A DNA stretch of 64,000 bases, taken from Gnetum montanum (Eukaryota; Streptophyta; Gnetopsida; Gnetales; Gnetaceae). Under the pieces are notes generated by a model. It was not told the DNA's origin, did not search any database, and saw only the letters and a list, made by a program, of their open reading frames with translations. The stretch spans positions 18,142 through 82,141 of the forward strand of contig MNCI01014764.1 of NCBI GenBank assembly GCA_015680685.1, in the 5' to 3' direction. Both the position numbers and the translations under genes were made by a program. Positions within the stretch are counted from its first letter, which is position 1, and each line of letters starts with the position of its first letter. Below, piece by piece: positions 34,690-45,710 of this stretch.

Positions 34690-37119
34690 ATCATCCTTAA
34701 AAACTTGTATATACATACACAACCCCTTAGTAATTTTTTCACATTTCATTCAAATGAGAGGGGAGTTTTTGCTATTTCCAAAGCCCATAGACTTCAAAGA
34801 GCCATACTTATAATTTGTAAGCTTGATTTGAAAAATTCAAAAACCTTTGAGCTCCCAAAGCTAAGCTCTTTATTATGGGGAATCATAGGGGTGAATTTCA
34901 AAAAATTTTATAACACCTAATTTTAAGCTTGCTAAGGTAATTTATAATAAACATAATAAAATTTAACTAACAATCTAATAAATTAGTTACCTTAGAGCCC
35001 ACAGAACAATATTTCTTATTCATATTATGTCATTGATGCCATAGTTTTCTAAGTTTTGATTAGATCCAAAGGATCGAAAGGGTCAAATTCATCATAAATA
35101 ATGAGAGATATTAATGATTGATCCTTGGTAATTATAGATGACATCCAAACAAGTTTCTAAAGAAGGTGGACCCTCATAACCTAAGGAAAAGACACATGAG
35201 GAAAACATGGAAGATGTAGAGAATATGGAAGAGGTAGATGACATGGAAGAAACCAACCAAAATAATTACAAGCAAGCAGGTAAGAAGAGCAATCAGTACA
35301 TCAACCCACACAGTAATCAGGATAAGGAAAAAATTTGGTACCACTTGATTTAGGAGCAAGAAGACAAATCACATGATCTAATGCATGTGTTGAGGCCATT
35401 AATAATAAATCTCTCATGGTTGATGTAATTTTTGAATTCAAATTCAATCCATTGTTTAAGTTTACACCACAGGAGGTATGTGAGTAATTGCAAGCTTCTC
35501 CGTTTTGGCTAATGCTCTCAACCAACAAAGAATAATACCTTGGGAAAATGTACTCATTTTGGCACAATAGACAAGCAGAATCTACAATAAAAATCAAGTA
35601 ACACTATCATATCTTGTAGAGGCCATTATTGTAGCATTGGAATAAAACTAGTTGTGATCTCTACTCATTCTAATCTCAACACAACAAACTTGTGATGGGA
35701 AAGAGCATATGAAGATATAGACAAGAAGTTTGAGTTCTATATTTGGCTAAAAATATTTACTTTAAGATAAGAATATGTCACATCTATCCCATTAAGTGCT
35801 ACATAGTATTTAAACCTATGCTACATAAGAAGATGCAATCCTAATTGGGAAGTATCCAAGAAAAAATAACTTATCTCCTTTTCTTGAATATTGACAGAAC
35901 ATTTGAAAAGAATAATTTGAGCAAGCCAAAACTTCCACTCCCTTGCATCATTAAGAAGCTTTGCAAGCAATCTAGAATACTGGAATACACCAATCATGTG
36001 ATAAGAAGAACCTTAAATGCATCATATTTAGAAATGATCAAGCTTGTACCAACAAAGCATGATCAAGTAGCAGCACCTCCTAGCACATAATTTCCACAAA
36101 GTACATCTATGGTAAAAAAGGATGATGCAAGATTAAGTACTCATGCTTCTACAGAAAACCCTAAGGTCTATCAATAAGCCATGAACCATTTATAGAAAAT
36201 ATTACAAGTTGTGAGCTAGATAACTAAAAACTTTCAATAATTATTAAGAATCAAAAGGAATGAACCTAAAGTCTCTAAGGACTTGGTATTAGGTAGGATT
36301 TTGGTGCAATCCAAAAGGGATGACTAAATAGCTCAAATCTATAAAAATGCCACTACATTTTAGGTCATCCTTACATCTCATGATGGGGCTACAATCCTAA
36401 TCATGCTTGATGAATGCCAAGAGGAAGCTACCAAAATATGTTGCTAATTATATAAGCACTACTTTGAATGTTCCTATGATACCCATTCTAAATTTCACTA
36501 GTACACAAAACATTCAAGAGTCTATATTAGTATTGGAGAAGTAGGGAAAGTAATGAGGTTAGAAAACCATGAAGATTTCTAGGTCAACTACTTCAAATAG
36601 ACCATATGATGCAAGACATGATAGTCCAATCTAAATTGATCTCAACTAAAGAAAACATGATTGCAAAAACTAGATTTCAAAATGCAAAAGGTAAAGTGCA
36701 AAGGTTACAAGATAAGATCACCCAACTTCATGTCCAAGTTCATGATCCCACCATGTTCATTGTGTTGCAATCACTTGAACAGTTAAGAATTGAGATCTTG
36801 ATCATTTGAGGAGCAAACAATATTAATTGAAACTTGAAAGGAAGAAGGCCACATGTGATGCATCTAAAGCTAAAGCAAAAATCTAGGACCACTGAAATAC
36901 CATCCTAATGTTGGAATCAGAAAATAAGGGCTTGACAATAGAAAACCAAAGGTTGACATAGGTAGCAAAGCAAAAAGAATAGTTGAAAAATTAGCTAGGT
37001 AAACTTCATGAATAATTTGTGAAAGAAAATGTAGATATTAAAAGGTTAGCATGGGAAAATAAGAATCTAACCATGGCAAAGGTCCATACATCATAGCAAA
37101 GGTCTACAATTAAGATTGG
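34690..37119 (+). mobile_element. Relic G, left part: 3' interior of an old gypsy element with an env-position ORF
   Basis: Homologous to the 3' regions of F (53160-53760) and B. An ATG at 35138 follows TTGGTAATTATAG, the shared AG/ATG junction. After it comes a much-decayed coding region: near 35535-35580 'YLGKMYSFWHNRQAESTIKI' (stop-interrupted context) matches the F reading. At 35845-36000 'FEKNNLSKPKLPLPCIIKKL' resembles the plant-transposon-protein type of domain. At 36606-36800 a Lys/Gln/Glu-rich heptad-like stretch follows (NAKGKVQRLQDKITQLHVQV), probably coiled coil. It is interrupted by element E and continues at 45711. The domain name is an inference from general resemblance. Confidence 0.55.
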
Positions 37120-37164
37120 TGATGAGAGCGGTTACTCTAGTGGTTTATTCTAATTATTAGAACA

Positions 37165-37257
37165 GTAGTTTCTCTAAAATTAGAGTGGCAATTTCTCTAA
37201 AATTAGAGGGAAAATTTCTCTAAAATTAGAATGGTAGTTTCTCTAAAATTATAATGG
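37165..37257 (+). repeat. 23-bp tandem array of CTCTAAAATTAGAG in element E 5' U3
   Basis: Copies start at 37172, 37195, 37218 and 37241, exactly 23 bp apart. Each is an imperfect or perfect inverted repeat CTCTAA-AA-TTAGAG. The last two have drifted (…TTAGAA, …TTATAA). The 3' LTR holds only three (44878, 44901, 44924). Confidence 0.9.
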
Positions 37258-37293
37258 CAGTTTTTGTAATTATTAGAGTAGTTGCTCCCAAGC

Positions 37294-37302
37294 CTATAAA
37301 TA
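37294..37302 (+). promoter_or_regulatory. TATA box of element E 5' LTR
   Basis: CTATAAATA about 40 bp downstream of the 23-bp array; the same sequence occurs in the 3' LTR near 44979. Confidence 0.7.
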
Positions 37303-38055
37303 CAGTGCTCAGGTGCACAATTTAGGAGAGGAAGTCTTGGAAGGAAGTCTTAGAAGAAAGTCTTTCAAGGGAAGTCTTTTAGAAGTCTTTTAGGAGTCAA
37401 GTTAGAGTATTTTCCAAGTGCCCATAGTAGGAGGTCTAAGTGTGGATGGATCTTTATTCGAGCTTTGTGTACCTGAGCACACCTTGTGTACAGCAATAAA
37501 GATGAGCTCTTGGATTCATCCTTGCAGCACTCGAGATTTATTTTCTTGCTTATTTCTTTTATTTTATTTTCTTCTATATTTATTTTATTTTATTTTATGC
37601 ACTTTAAATTTCTATTATTAGCACACATAGTACGATCACTTTGAGCATGCGTGTAACACTTGGTAACCTAGTGACAATTAGCGTTTGGTAATCCCAATGG
37701 TGTTGTGCTAGTTCAGGATATGTACGGCAAGTGAGAATGGATACTGGTGTTAGGATTAGTTAAAGCCTAGTTAATCAGTAGTTAAGTTAAATTAGTCACT
37801 TAGTTATCTCTCTCTCTCTCTCCTCCCTTATTAGCAGTAGGACATAAAAACATAAAAGCTATAAAAATCATATGCCTCAAACTTACTTAACCATACAATC
37901 ATGACATACAAGTAAGTTTGGAAAGACAATGATCAACCAATCCATCCTTGTTCCACAAAGGTGCATTGGCACTTAGTCCTTGGAATTTAACTGGATCGTG
38001 CATGAAATGCTTGTATTCATATGGTTGAGCATAGGGGTACCTCGCCACTCATCAT

Positions 38056-38074
38056 TGGCACCATTGTCGAGGAC
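38056..38074 (+). other. Primer-binding site of element E (tRNA-Asp type)
   Basis: TGGCACCATTGTCGAGGAC, one T after the 5' LTR. Confidence 0.8.
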
Positions 38075-38190
38075 TTAGTTGTTTGTACACTAACTAGAAC
38101 ATAGGAAATCATTCACATCATTGGAACGAACCCTTAGGGTTGATTGAGAAAATAATAAACAAGAGTACATTGCCCACTAAATAGACAAAT

Positions 38191-40640
38191 ATGTCTTCTT
38201 CTTCGTAAGAAAGCGCCTCACCACCTAGGTTTGAAATAGGAAATAGTCAACGACGTAATACATATGACATTGATCTACCAGTCCCTCAACAAGTTCGAGT
38301 GGTATATATTTATCCTGATGAGTATACACCATACTTCAACTTTATCCTTCATCAAGATGAACAACTACATTGACAAGACTTAGAAGGTAACATAGTGTTA
38401 CCTCTCGATCGTTTAGTCCCAATCAAGCTTCTTTGTGCTTTCACACGAATTTGCATGCTGCACTTACATGCAGAATACATTGTGCAAGACCATGACTCAA
38501 AAGAATATCATCCCATAGAGGCACAATGTCAAAGGGACTTGAAATAGGAGAGACATCATAAGTCTTTAAAGGGTAAGTGGTCCTAGGATGCCCCACATGT
38601 CTTAAGAAAAAATAAGGGTGGTGAACCTACCTCAGGCAGTCAGCCACACAATGATGTTCCTTCCCTTGACTTTGGCCAAGGGGTTGTGTATCAAAACCTT
38701 CATTCCACTATTCATAACCCAAGTTCTAATACCCATAGCTACAAAGGGTCCAAAAAAAGGACACGAACTCATGATAAAGGTGAACATTCTGATCGCAATC
38801 ACGATTGGGGCCGAGACTGCAAAAGAGAAGGTTGTAGATATCATCATGGTAACGGTTCTCCTTCTTCTTCACCTTCATCATCTCCTACACCCTCTCCTTC
38901 AATATCCAAATGTAGTCATAAATAAAAAGACCATGGAGATAAAGGTACACAAAGTGGAAGTCATAGATGATATAGCCAGGAAAGGGGATGAGGGCACTCT
39001 AGAGAGTCACAACATAGAAGAAGGGAGAGTAGGGAACAACGTATGCATCATAGAAACCATGGATGAGATGATCACGATGAAACCCTACTCGCTACTCGAA
39101 GTATGTTAGACATAACTGAGGCTTTTTAAATTCCAACAAGGCACCAGAAAGATAGTAGGATCAAGAGCTAAGATATGAACAATATCCCAAAATTTGAAGG
39201 GGGATACAACATTGATCCTCATAATCATTTACAAGCATTCCATGATGCGTGTGCCTTACAAAATATAGAGAACGAATGGAAAAAACTTAAGTTGTTTCCA
39301 TGGACACTAGTTAAAGAAGCAGAAAGTTTGTATCAGTCTTTAGAACCAGAATCCATTCATAGGTGGAGTACTATGTTAGAACTATTTAATGACAAGTACC
39401 AAACGTACTCCCAAGTGTCTAACTTGCGAGGTAAATCCAAGGCTAAAAACAAGGAGGACATGAACCCTTGGATGCTGCCATGGTCTAATATTATGCATTG
39501 TTACATCATTGTCTTGGCCATGGTTATTTGTAAAGGGATCAACTATGTCATCTCGTGGATGGGCTTAGGCATGAAACGAGAAGAACCCTTGGAACATATG
39601 CCCAAGGGAGTCTATCAGAGCTTAGGTCCCATCAAATTCAAATACTATTGCAGCAAGTTGCTAAGGAAGAAGGTGAGCTACAGAAGAGAGAAAGTGCAAA
39701 AGAGTATAACTGAGATCCTTCCCTTTGAAAGAGGGGAGTAATATTTTGTGAGGATGAAGAAGAGTCACCACTCAAAGAGATGGTGAATAGGAAAACTTTG
39801 CCTATCTAAAGGATGACATCAAAAGTTTCGGCAAAGTTAGAACAAATGTGGGATTCCCTAGACAATAGATTTCAAAATATTCTTAAAATAGTAGAGGAGT
39901 CTAGAGAGCAAGGTAGTGAGAAAAGAAAAAAGAAAGAGGCTGAACATGCACGTAGCAAGGGTAAGGGCAAATTTGCCATCATTGAAGAGGTTGTGGATTT
40001 GGAAACAGAAAATGATAGTGGATGTGAGATATGCCAATATGACCATCTTAAGGGATGTTGCCCTATAATCTCACATCTATAGGAGTTTGGGGTGTATACA
40101 CTCAACCCATGATTAAACAAAAGGCAAACACTCTGAAGGTTACCTTATCCCCAAGGTAACCTAAGACAATTTCACCAACCCTTAACGTATTATCCAAGTG
40201 GAACTCCACCACAATTGATTGAACAATATCAATAGTGGTAGCACCCACAATCATGGGGAATGCCACCACCAAGGCAATAGTATCCTTACCGGTAACCTAA
40301 CCTGTATGGATATTATGTGCAGCAGCCAATCTCCCCATGTGACTTTATTGGTCACATCACTCCTCAACCTCACTACCAAGCCTACAAGTATTATGGGACT
40401 TCCTCTTCTAGAGACAATATTTTGCAAGCATATCATCCTTCTCACTTGGCCACATCTCTTCCACCAATAGCTCCACTACTACTTGCTCCAACTATGCAAG
40501 GTGAAATCCCTACCCAGCTGCAGCAACGTAATGCCACAAGGGCTATTAACTCTCAACCTACTATTGGTTCCAACAACCACAGGAAGAAAAGACCTTTTTT
40601 TAGAACCAACAGACCAACCAAGCCCTTACAATCATAAGTA
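38191..40640 (+). pseudogene. gag: gag of element E (decayed)
   Basis: ATG at 38191 with a stop at the sixth codon (TAA 38206). Readable parts: VVYIYPDEYTPYFNFILHQD (38299-38358), an Arg/His/Asp-rich stretch then SPSSSPSSSPTPSPSIS (38850-38912), and the Gag core MNNIPKFEGGY, WKKLKLFPWTL, HRWSTMLELFNDKYQTY (39358-39408). The zinc knuckle GCEICQYDHLKGCCP (40021-40065) is intact here, C-x2-C-x3-H-x4-C. A Gln/Pro-rich linker runs into protease. Frameshifts and stops break it into at least five pieces. Confidence 0.85.
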
Positions 40641-40715
40641 GCTAATTCCTTAGATGCCTCAGTATCAATCAAAACTTTAGAGCCCCCTTCAACCCAATCA
40701 CCGCACTCAACACAT

Positions 40716-41312
40716 ATGGTCATGCTAACACATGCTATCACCGATTGGATCAAAGCTGGCCACCTTCCCAAGAAATTATCTAATCCTGGAAGTCATCTAA
40801 TATACTTACAAATCATTGGAAATGTGTTGTGCAAGGCTCTTTTGGATTCAAGTTCCAGTGTCAACTTGATTTCTCAAGAAATGTACAAGGCCTGGAACCT
40901 ACCTTCATTGAAAAAGAGCAACACCTATCTAGAGTTGGCTGACCAATCCATCACTGTCCCATTGGGACTGGTGGAAGACATTGTTATCACTATTTGTGGA
41001 TCATCATACCCAACTGACTTCCTAGTGATTCAGGTAAACAAGGGTAATGGGGACTTCCCAATCATAATGGGAAGAGCATGGCTAAGCACCATTGACGCAT
41101 GTCTAGGAATCCATGATCTTTCCCTAGAAATATCAAAGGAAAATACATTCGAAAAGATCAAGAAGAAGAAAGTTCTATGCATCGCATATAGTGACATAGG
41201 GTGTAATTGCATGCAGAGGTCATGGTTTGTGCAAATTTTAACATTCCCTGCATGCAATCAATGTGCACAAGTGATCAACATACAAAGATGCCTATATGGA
41301 GAAGCCACATAA
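40716..41312 (+). pseudogene. Aspartic protease of element E
   Basis: An open stretch of 198 codons. The active site reads CKALLDSSSSVNLISQEMY: the D-S-G triad of the sister copies is D-S-S here, which should inactivate it. LELADQSITVPLGLVEDI, FPIIMGRAWLSTIDACLGIH and DLSLEISKENT follow. The frame extends in both directions beyond the domain, as expected for a polyprotein. Confidence 0.85.
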
Positions 41313-41639
41313 CAAGAAGGCACCCAGTGGCTAACAGCTGATCAAGAAAGTAATTCACTCATATGCATGGAACCAACTGAGGGTTTGACTTGTGCGTACA
41401 TTGATAGCATAGAGGCATTAGAGCAAGTCCACCACCAACTTCCAAGTCTTAACCTTAAAAATGTCAATTGGCAGAAGTTGGAAATCCCTGAGAAATTTAA
41501 GCAGGAGCCCCTCGAGCTAAAACCATTGCCCACCAGTATGGAATACACATTTCTAAAAAATGGAAAACCAGTAATTATCAATGATAAGCTTGCTCCTCAA
41601 AAAAAAGAATAACTACTAAAGGTAATAAATAAATGGTTG
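41313..41639 (+). pseudogene. Protease-RT linker of element E
   Basis: Reads IPEKFKQEPLELKPLPTSME and YTFLKNGKPVIINDKLAPQK, then a stop at 41610. Matches A (12129-12320) and D (55570-55872). Confidence 0.6.
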
Positions 41640-42453
41640 GAAGCCTTCACTTGGTCATATCCTAAATTAACTAGAATAGATCCTAGGATATGCCAACATA
41701 GAATTTACACTGACCCCTCCATGAAGCCTCGAAGACAACCACAGAGGCAATTGAATCCTAAGATGAAGCAAGTAGTTAAGGAGGAAATTGAACAGCTTCT
41801 CAAGGCAGGGTTCATATACCCCATTACTAATAGGAAATGGGTTAGCCCCTTAGTTATTGTGCCTAACAAGGTAGGCAAATGGAGCATGTGCATAGATTTC
41901 AAGCTACTGAATATGGAAACATTCAAAGATCACTTTCCGTTGCCATTTGTTGACCAAGTCTTAGACACCATCATAAGGCATAGCTACTATAGTTTTCTGG
42001 ATGGATATAGTAAATATAATCAAATAAAAATAGCCCTATAAGACCAAGCCAAGACTATGTTCACCAATCCTTGGGGAACATTTGCATACAAACAGATGTT
42101 GTTTGGCTTGTGCAATGCCCCTACAACATTTCAACGACTAGTTCTAAGCATTTTCCAACAGCAGATAGGAAATGGTGTGGAGGTCTTTATGGATGACTTC
42201 TAAACTTATGGAGCAAACTTTGATCAAGCCTTGGACCAGTTGGAGCAAGTGTTAAAAAGATGTGTAGAAACCAATTTGAGGCTCAACTGGCAAAAAGGCC
42301 ATTTGATGGTCCAAGAAGGCATAGTACTAGGGCACAAAATCTCACACACAAGGATAGAGGTAGATCCTAAGAAAATCAAAGTTATCCAAGGAATTATCCA
42401 TCAACTAGAAACTGTCAAAGATATTCGGTCATTCCTTGGACATACTGGCTACC
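41640..42453 (+). pseudogene. pol: Reverse transcriptase of element E (decayed)
   Basis: RICQHRIYTDPSMKPRRQ, LLKAGFIYPITNRKWVSPLV, CIDFKLLNMETFKDHFPLPF, FLDGYSKYNQIKIAL then a stop (42040). FAYKQMLFGLCNAPTTFQRL and VFMDDF (42183-42200, the active site), followed by a stop. LGHKISHTRIEVDPKKIKVI and IRSFLGHTGY end it. The RT is cut at the point where the connection to RNase H should begin. Confidence 0.9.
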
Positions 42454-42926
42454 TCCATATACTATCCATGGCATGTGACCTCAACCTTGACCTTGATCTA
42501 GCATAGAAACAATGATTAGTAACCCTTAACTTGCTAGATGAAAATCAACTAGCTGCCTTGTCATCTAACGAGTTGCACAAGGCATTCAATAAACAATGTC
42601 ATGACCTAAGGATTAGGAAAGTTAAATATCAACTAGGAGATAAGGTTCTCTATTGGAATCCCACACATGTTCCACAATGTACTAAATTTCAAACACTGTG
42701 GGAAGGACCTTATATTATTTATGCAACTTTTTCTTCAAGGGCCCTGAAAATATACAAACCTGAGAGCCTAAACAAGAAACTCTTGGTTAACATACAACAA
42801 ACCAAACCTTTCCATGAGCTTAGGATAGCTAGTACACATGCTACCTCTATTGATGAACAACCTTTCTCACTATTTCAGGTCTCCTCCTTCCAACTTAGTC
42901 ATGGGGGAGATGGCCACCTATGCTAA
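42454..42926 (+). pseudogene. int: Integrase C-terminal part of element E, fused to RT by deletion
   Basis: Immediately after SFLGHTGY the frame reads LHILSMACDLNLDLDLA and stops. The following frame holds LHKAFNKQCHDLRIRKVKYQ, LGDKVLYWNPTHVPQCT, KFQTLWEGPYIIYATF (GPY module) and IQQTKPFHELRIAS. Compared with A and D, RNase H, the integrase zinc domain and the D,D,E core are missing (about 1.5 kb). There is no chromodomain after the GPY module. Confidence 0.85.
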
Positions 42927-44812
42927 CCGTTTTAGGCCCTCAATTCTTTTTGAATTTTTGTTTCACATTCTTTCAAATTTTCTTATTTTTTTTTACACCA
43001 TCATTCATGTTTTTACTATTTCTTTGTTTGCTTGATTTACTTTTATTCATCATCTAATAAGTGCTCATGATGGTGGATTGAATGATATCATATTGATTGC
43101 TAATGTTTGGTTTTTACCTTTGAATTATGATGCTGATATTAAGGTATGGTTCTTTTGGTAAAATAGGCAATGAGTCCACGTCGTCCACTCATCCATACAA
43201 CTCAATGGTCTCCTTTGGCTTGGAACTGTACAGTCCCTCTTTTTCTAAGTAAACTTTTAATGAATTGGTGGCTAGGTATTTTTCAAACCAAGGAACGACT
43301 CAAAGAATGAAAAGGGTGTGACTTCAAGGGGATTCAATGCATTTTTGCTGGCCATTCTCTTGGGTGCTTGGATGCTTTTTCTTGGGTTTTCTGGCATTCT
43401 AACATTGTTCAAAAATCAGGAAGCCAAGTGAATAAAATTAATTCTTTACATGGTGTGGTTCTCACACAAAAAAAAAGAAAAAAAGAAAAGAAAAAAAAAA
43501 CAAAAAAGAGTGAGAATTCAAAGCACACCCCTTAGACATAATAAAGCAATATGGGCTACAAGAACTGATTATGGAACTAGAAATACATGCTATCCATGCT
43601 TGAAGGTTCCCTCTAACTAAGGCCCTTTCTCACTTCCTGCTTCTCCATCTTGCTCTTCTCAGAATGGTGGTGACTCTTTGTGGAAGCATTCTTGTTACTT
43701 CAAGTGGATGGATTGATCAAGTGTGTTGATGTGAGGTCACTAAATGTGGTTTTTTTGAGTCTATATTTGGAATGAGTTCTACTAAGTCACATTAACCATA
43801 AAATATATAAGGGACTTTACACAACCTTGTTCTTGGGATTCCATTCCATTCTCTCCTCTCCATCTTTCTTCCCATTTTCCACCTCATTGTTGGTTTTATC
43901 ATTAGTCCATTCTGGGTTGATGCATTATTTTTCTTTGGTGAATTCTTATGGGTAAGTTTTTAACTCTTACTCCCAAATGACATTCCTAGAGCCTACAAAC
44001 TCTTTGGTTTGTGGGTTTGTCAGGGCATAAAAGGCATGAGCCTGCTTTGGGGAGCACCCACTGGCATTCCTTTTTGGTGCAATTGTTAAGTTCTTTTCCT
44101 TAAACATTTCCTGTAACTAATCATCTCTTGTTTCATCCCCATCCATGACATCCATTTTATTGGCATTGCCATTGATATTTGTTCCCATCTTTCTTGTTCC
44201 TCATATTTTTCCATCTTATACCTACCAGAGGTTCACACTTAGTCGTGGGGGCCCTGGAACAAATTTTTCAGTTTTCTCCATTTTACTATTCACCTAACTC
44301 CTACACCTTGGGTAGTCACCTATGATAAATCTCTGAACCAGTTTCTATCATAACCACAACTCAGCCAATGCACTTCAAATCGAGGCAAGGTATCAATTGC
44401 ATTATGGTTTATCTATCCTTGCTCATTTGTGACTGTGTTGTGTGTGCAGATGACGATCATACGAACAATGGACTAGGCTTGGAGGAAGCACTTAGGATGG
44501 ACTGGAATTGGAGCATTTACGAAAGGAGCAAGTCTGGTGGCATGGCTATGAATAAATAACAGAAGGCACAATCTTAGCATTGGCAGCAACACACTTCATT
44601 TTCTTTCTCTTTCTTTCTCTACAAGTTGTCAAATAAAGGCTTGGATGTCATTTATGTACAAGTGTTCACCACAATGGTCATGAACACTAATGTTGTAATA
44701 TGCTTATTAATCTGTTCACTCTATCATCCCATTCCATCGTCAATTGTCAATTAGTCAATAATCCCATACCTTCCCAATATTTTGTAAGGAACTCGAGGAC
44801 AAGTTTTCATTT
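42927..44812 (+). other. 3' region of element E between integrase and 3' LTR
   Basis: Homologous to 7495-9365 in A and 48326-50220 in D. Contains a pure-A/G run near 43470-43505. The conserved AG/ATG junction is at 44448-44452 (TGTGTGTGCAG then ATGACGATC), preceded by a T-rich tract; the reading continues to about 44558 with stops. Confidence 0.55.
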
Positions 44813-44825
44813 AGTCGTGGGGGTA
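44813..44825 (+). other. Polypurine tract of element E
   Basis: AGTCGTGGGGGTA abutting the 3' LTR. Confidence 0.78.
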
Positions 44826-45705
44826 TGATGAGAGTAGTTACTCTAGCAGTTTATTCTAATTATTAGAGTGGTAATTTCTATAAAATTAGAGTGGTAGTTT
44901 CTCTAAAATTAGAATGGCAATTTCTCTAAAATTAGAGTGGCAGTTTTTGTAATTATTAGAGTAGTTGCTCCCAAGCCTATAAATAGAGTGCTCAAGCACA
45001 CAATTTAGGAGAGGAAGTCTTGGAAGGAAGTCTTTCAAGAGAAGTTTTTAGGAGTCAAGTTAGAGTATTTTCCAAGTGCCCATAACAAGAGGTCTAAGTG
45101 TGTATGGATCTTTATTCGAGCATTGTGTACCTGAGCATACCTTGTGTACTGAAATAAAGATGAGCCCTTGGATTCATCCTTGCAGCACTTGAGATTTTTT
45201 TTCTTGCTCATTTCTTTTATTTTATTTTCTTCTACATTTTATTTTATTTTATTTTTTGCACTTTACATTTATGTTATTAGCACCCACAGTACGATCACTT
45301 CGAGCATACGTGTAACACTTGGTAACCTAGTAACGATTAGCGTTTGGTAATCCCAATAGTGTTGCGCTGGTTTAGGATGTGTACATCAAGTGAGAATGGA
45401 TACTAGTGTTAGGATTAGTTAAAGCCTAGTTAATCAGTAGTTAAGTTAAATTAGTCACTTAGTTATCGCTCTCTCTTCTCCCTTATTAGCAGCAAGACAT
45501 AAAAACATAAAAGCTATAAAAATCATATGCCTCAAACTTACTTAACCATACAATCGTGACATACAAGTTTGAGAAGACAATGATCAACCAACTCGTCCTT
45601 GTTCCACAAAGGTGCATAGGCACTTAGTCCTTGGAATTCGACTAGATCGTGTGTGAAATGCTTGTATTCGTATGGTTGAGTGTAGGGGTACCTCACCGCT
45701 CATCA
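44826..45705 (+). repeat. 3' LTR of element E
   Basis: 880 bp, TGATGAGAGTAG...CACCGCTCATCA, followed by ATTGG. It has three 23-bp array copies against four in the 5' LTR, accounting for part of the length difference. Confidence 0.95.
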
Positions 45706-45710
45706 ATTGG

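Larger units (their letters stand above)
37120..38054 (+). repeat. 5' LTR of element E
   Basis: 935 bp, TGATGAGAGCGG...CGCCACTCATCA. U3 contains a 23-bp tandem array, then a TATA box. R includes TCTTTATTCGAGC, GTACCTGAGCACACC and AATAAAGATG. R-U5 matches A and D closely (for example CTTAGTCCTTGGAAT and TAGGGGTACCTCGCC). Confidence 0.95.
37120..45705 (+). mobile_element. Element E: Ty3/gypsy retrotransposon with internal pol deletion
   Basis: Perfect duplication ATTGG (37115-37119 and 45706-45710). LTRs 37120-38054 and 44826-45705. Its gag, protease and RT are close relatives of A and D, but U3 is entirely different and a deletion removed RNase H and most of integrase. It lies inside relic G. 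Confidence 0.95.

Noticed and set aside
37165-37257. Evenly spaced repeats that might suggest a CRISPR array
   Set aside because: The 23-bp period has no variable spacers, sits in the U3 of an LTR and occurs again in the partner LTR; the genome is eukaryotic.
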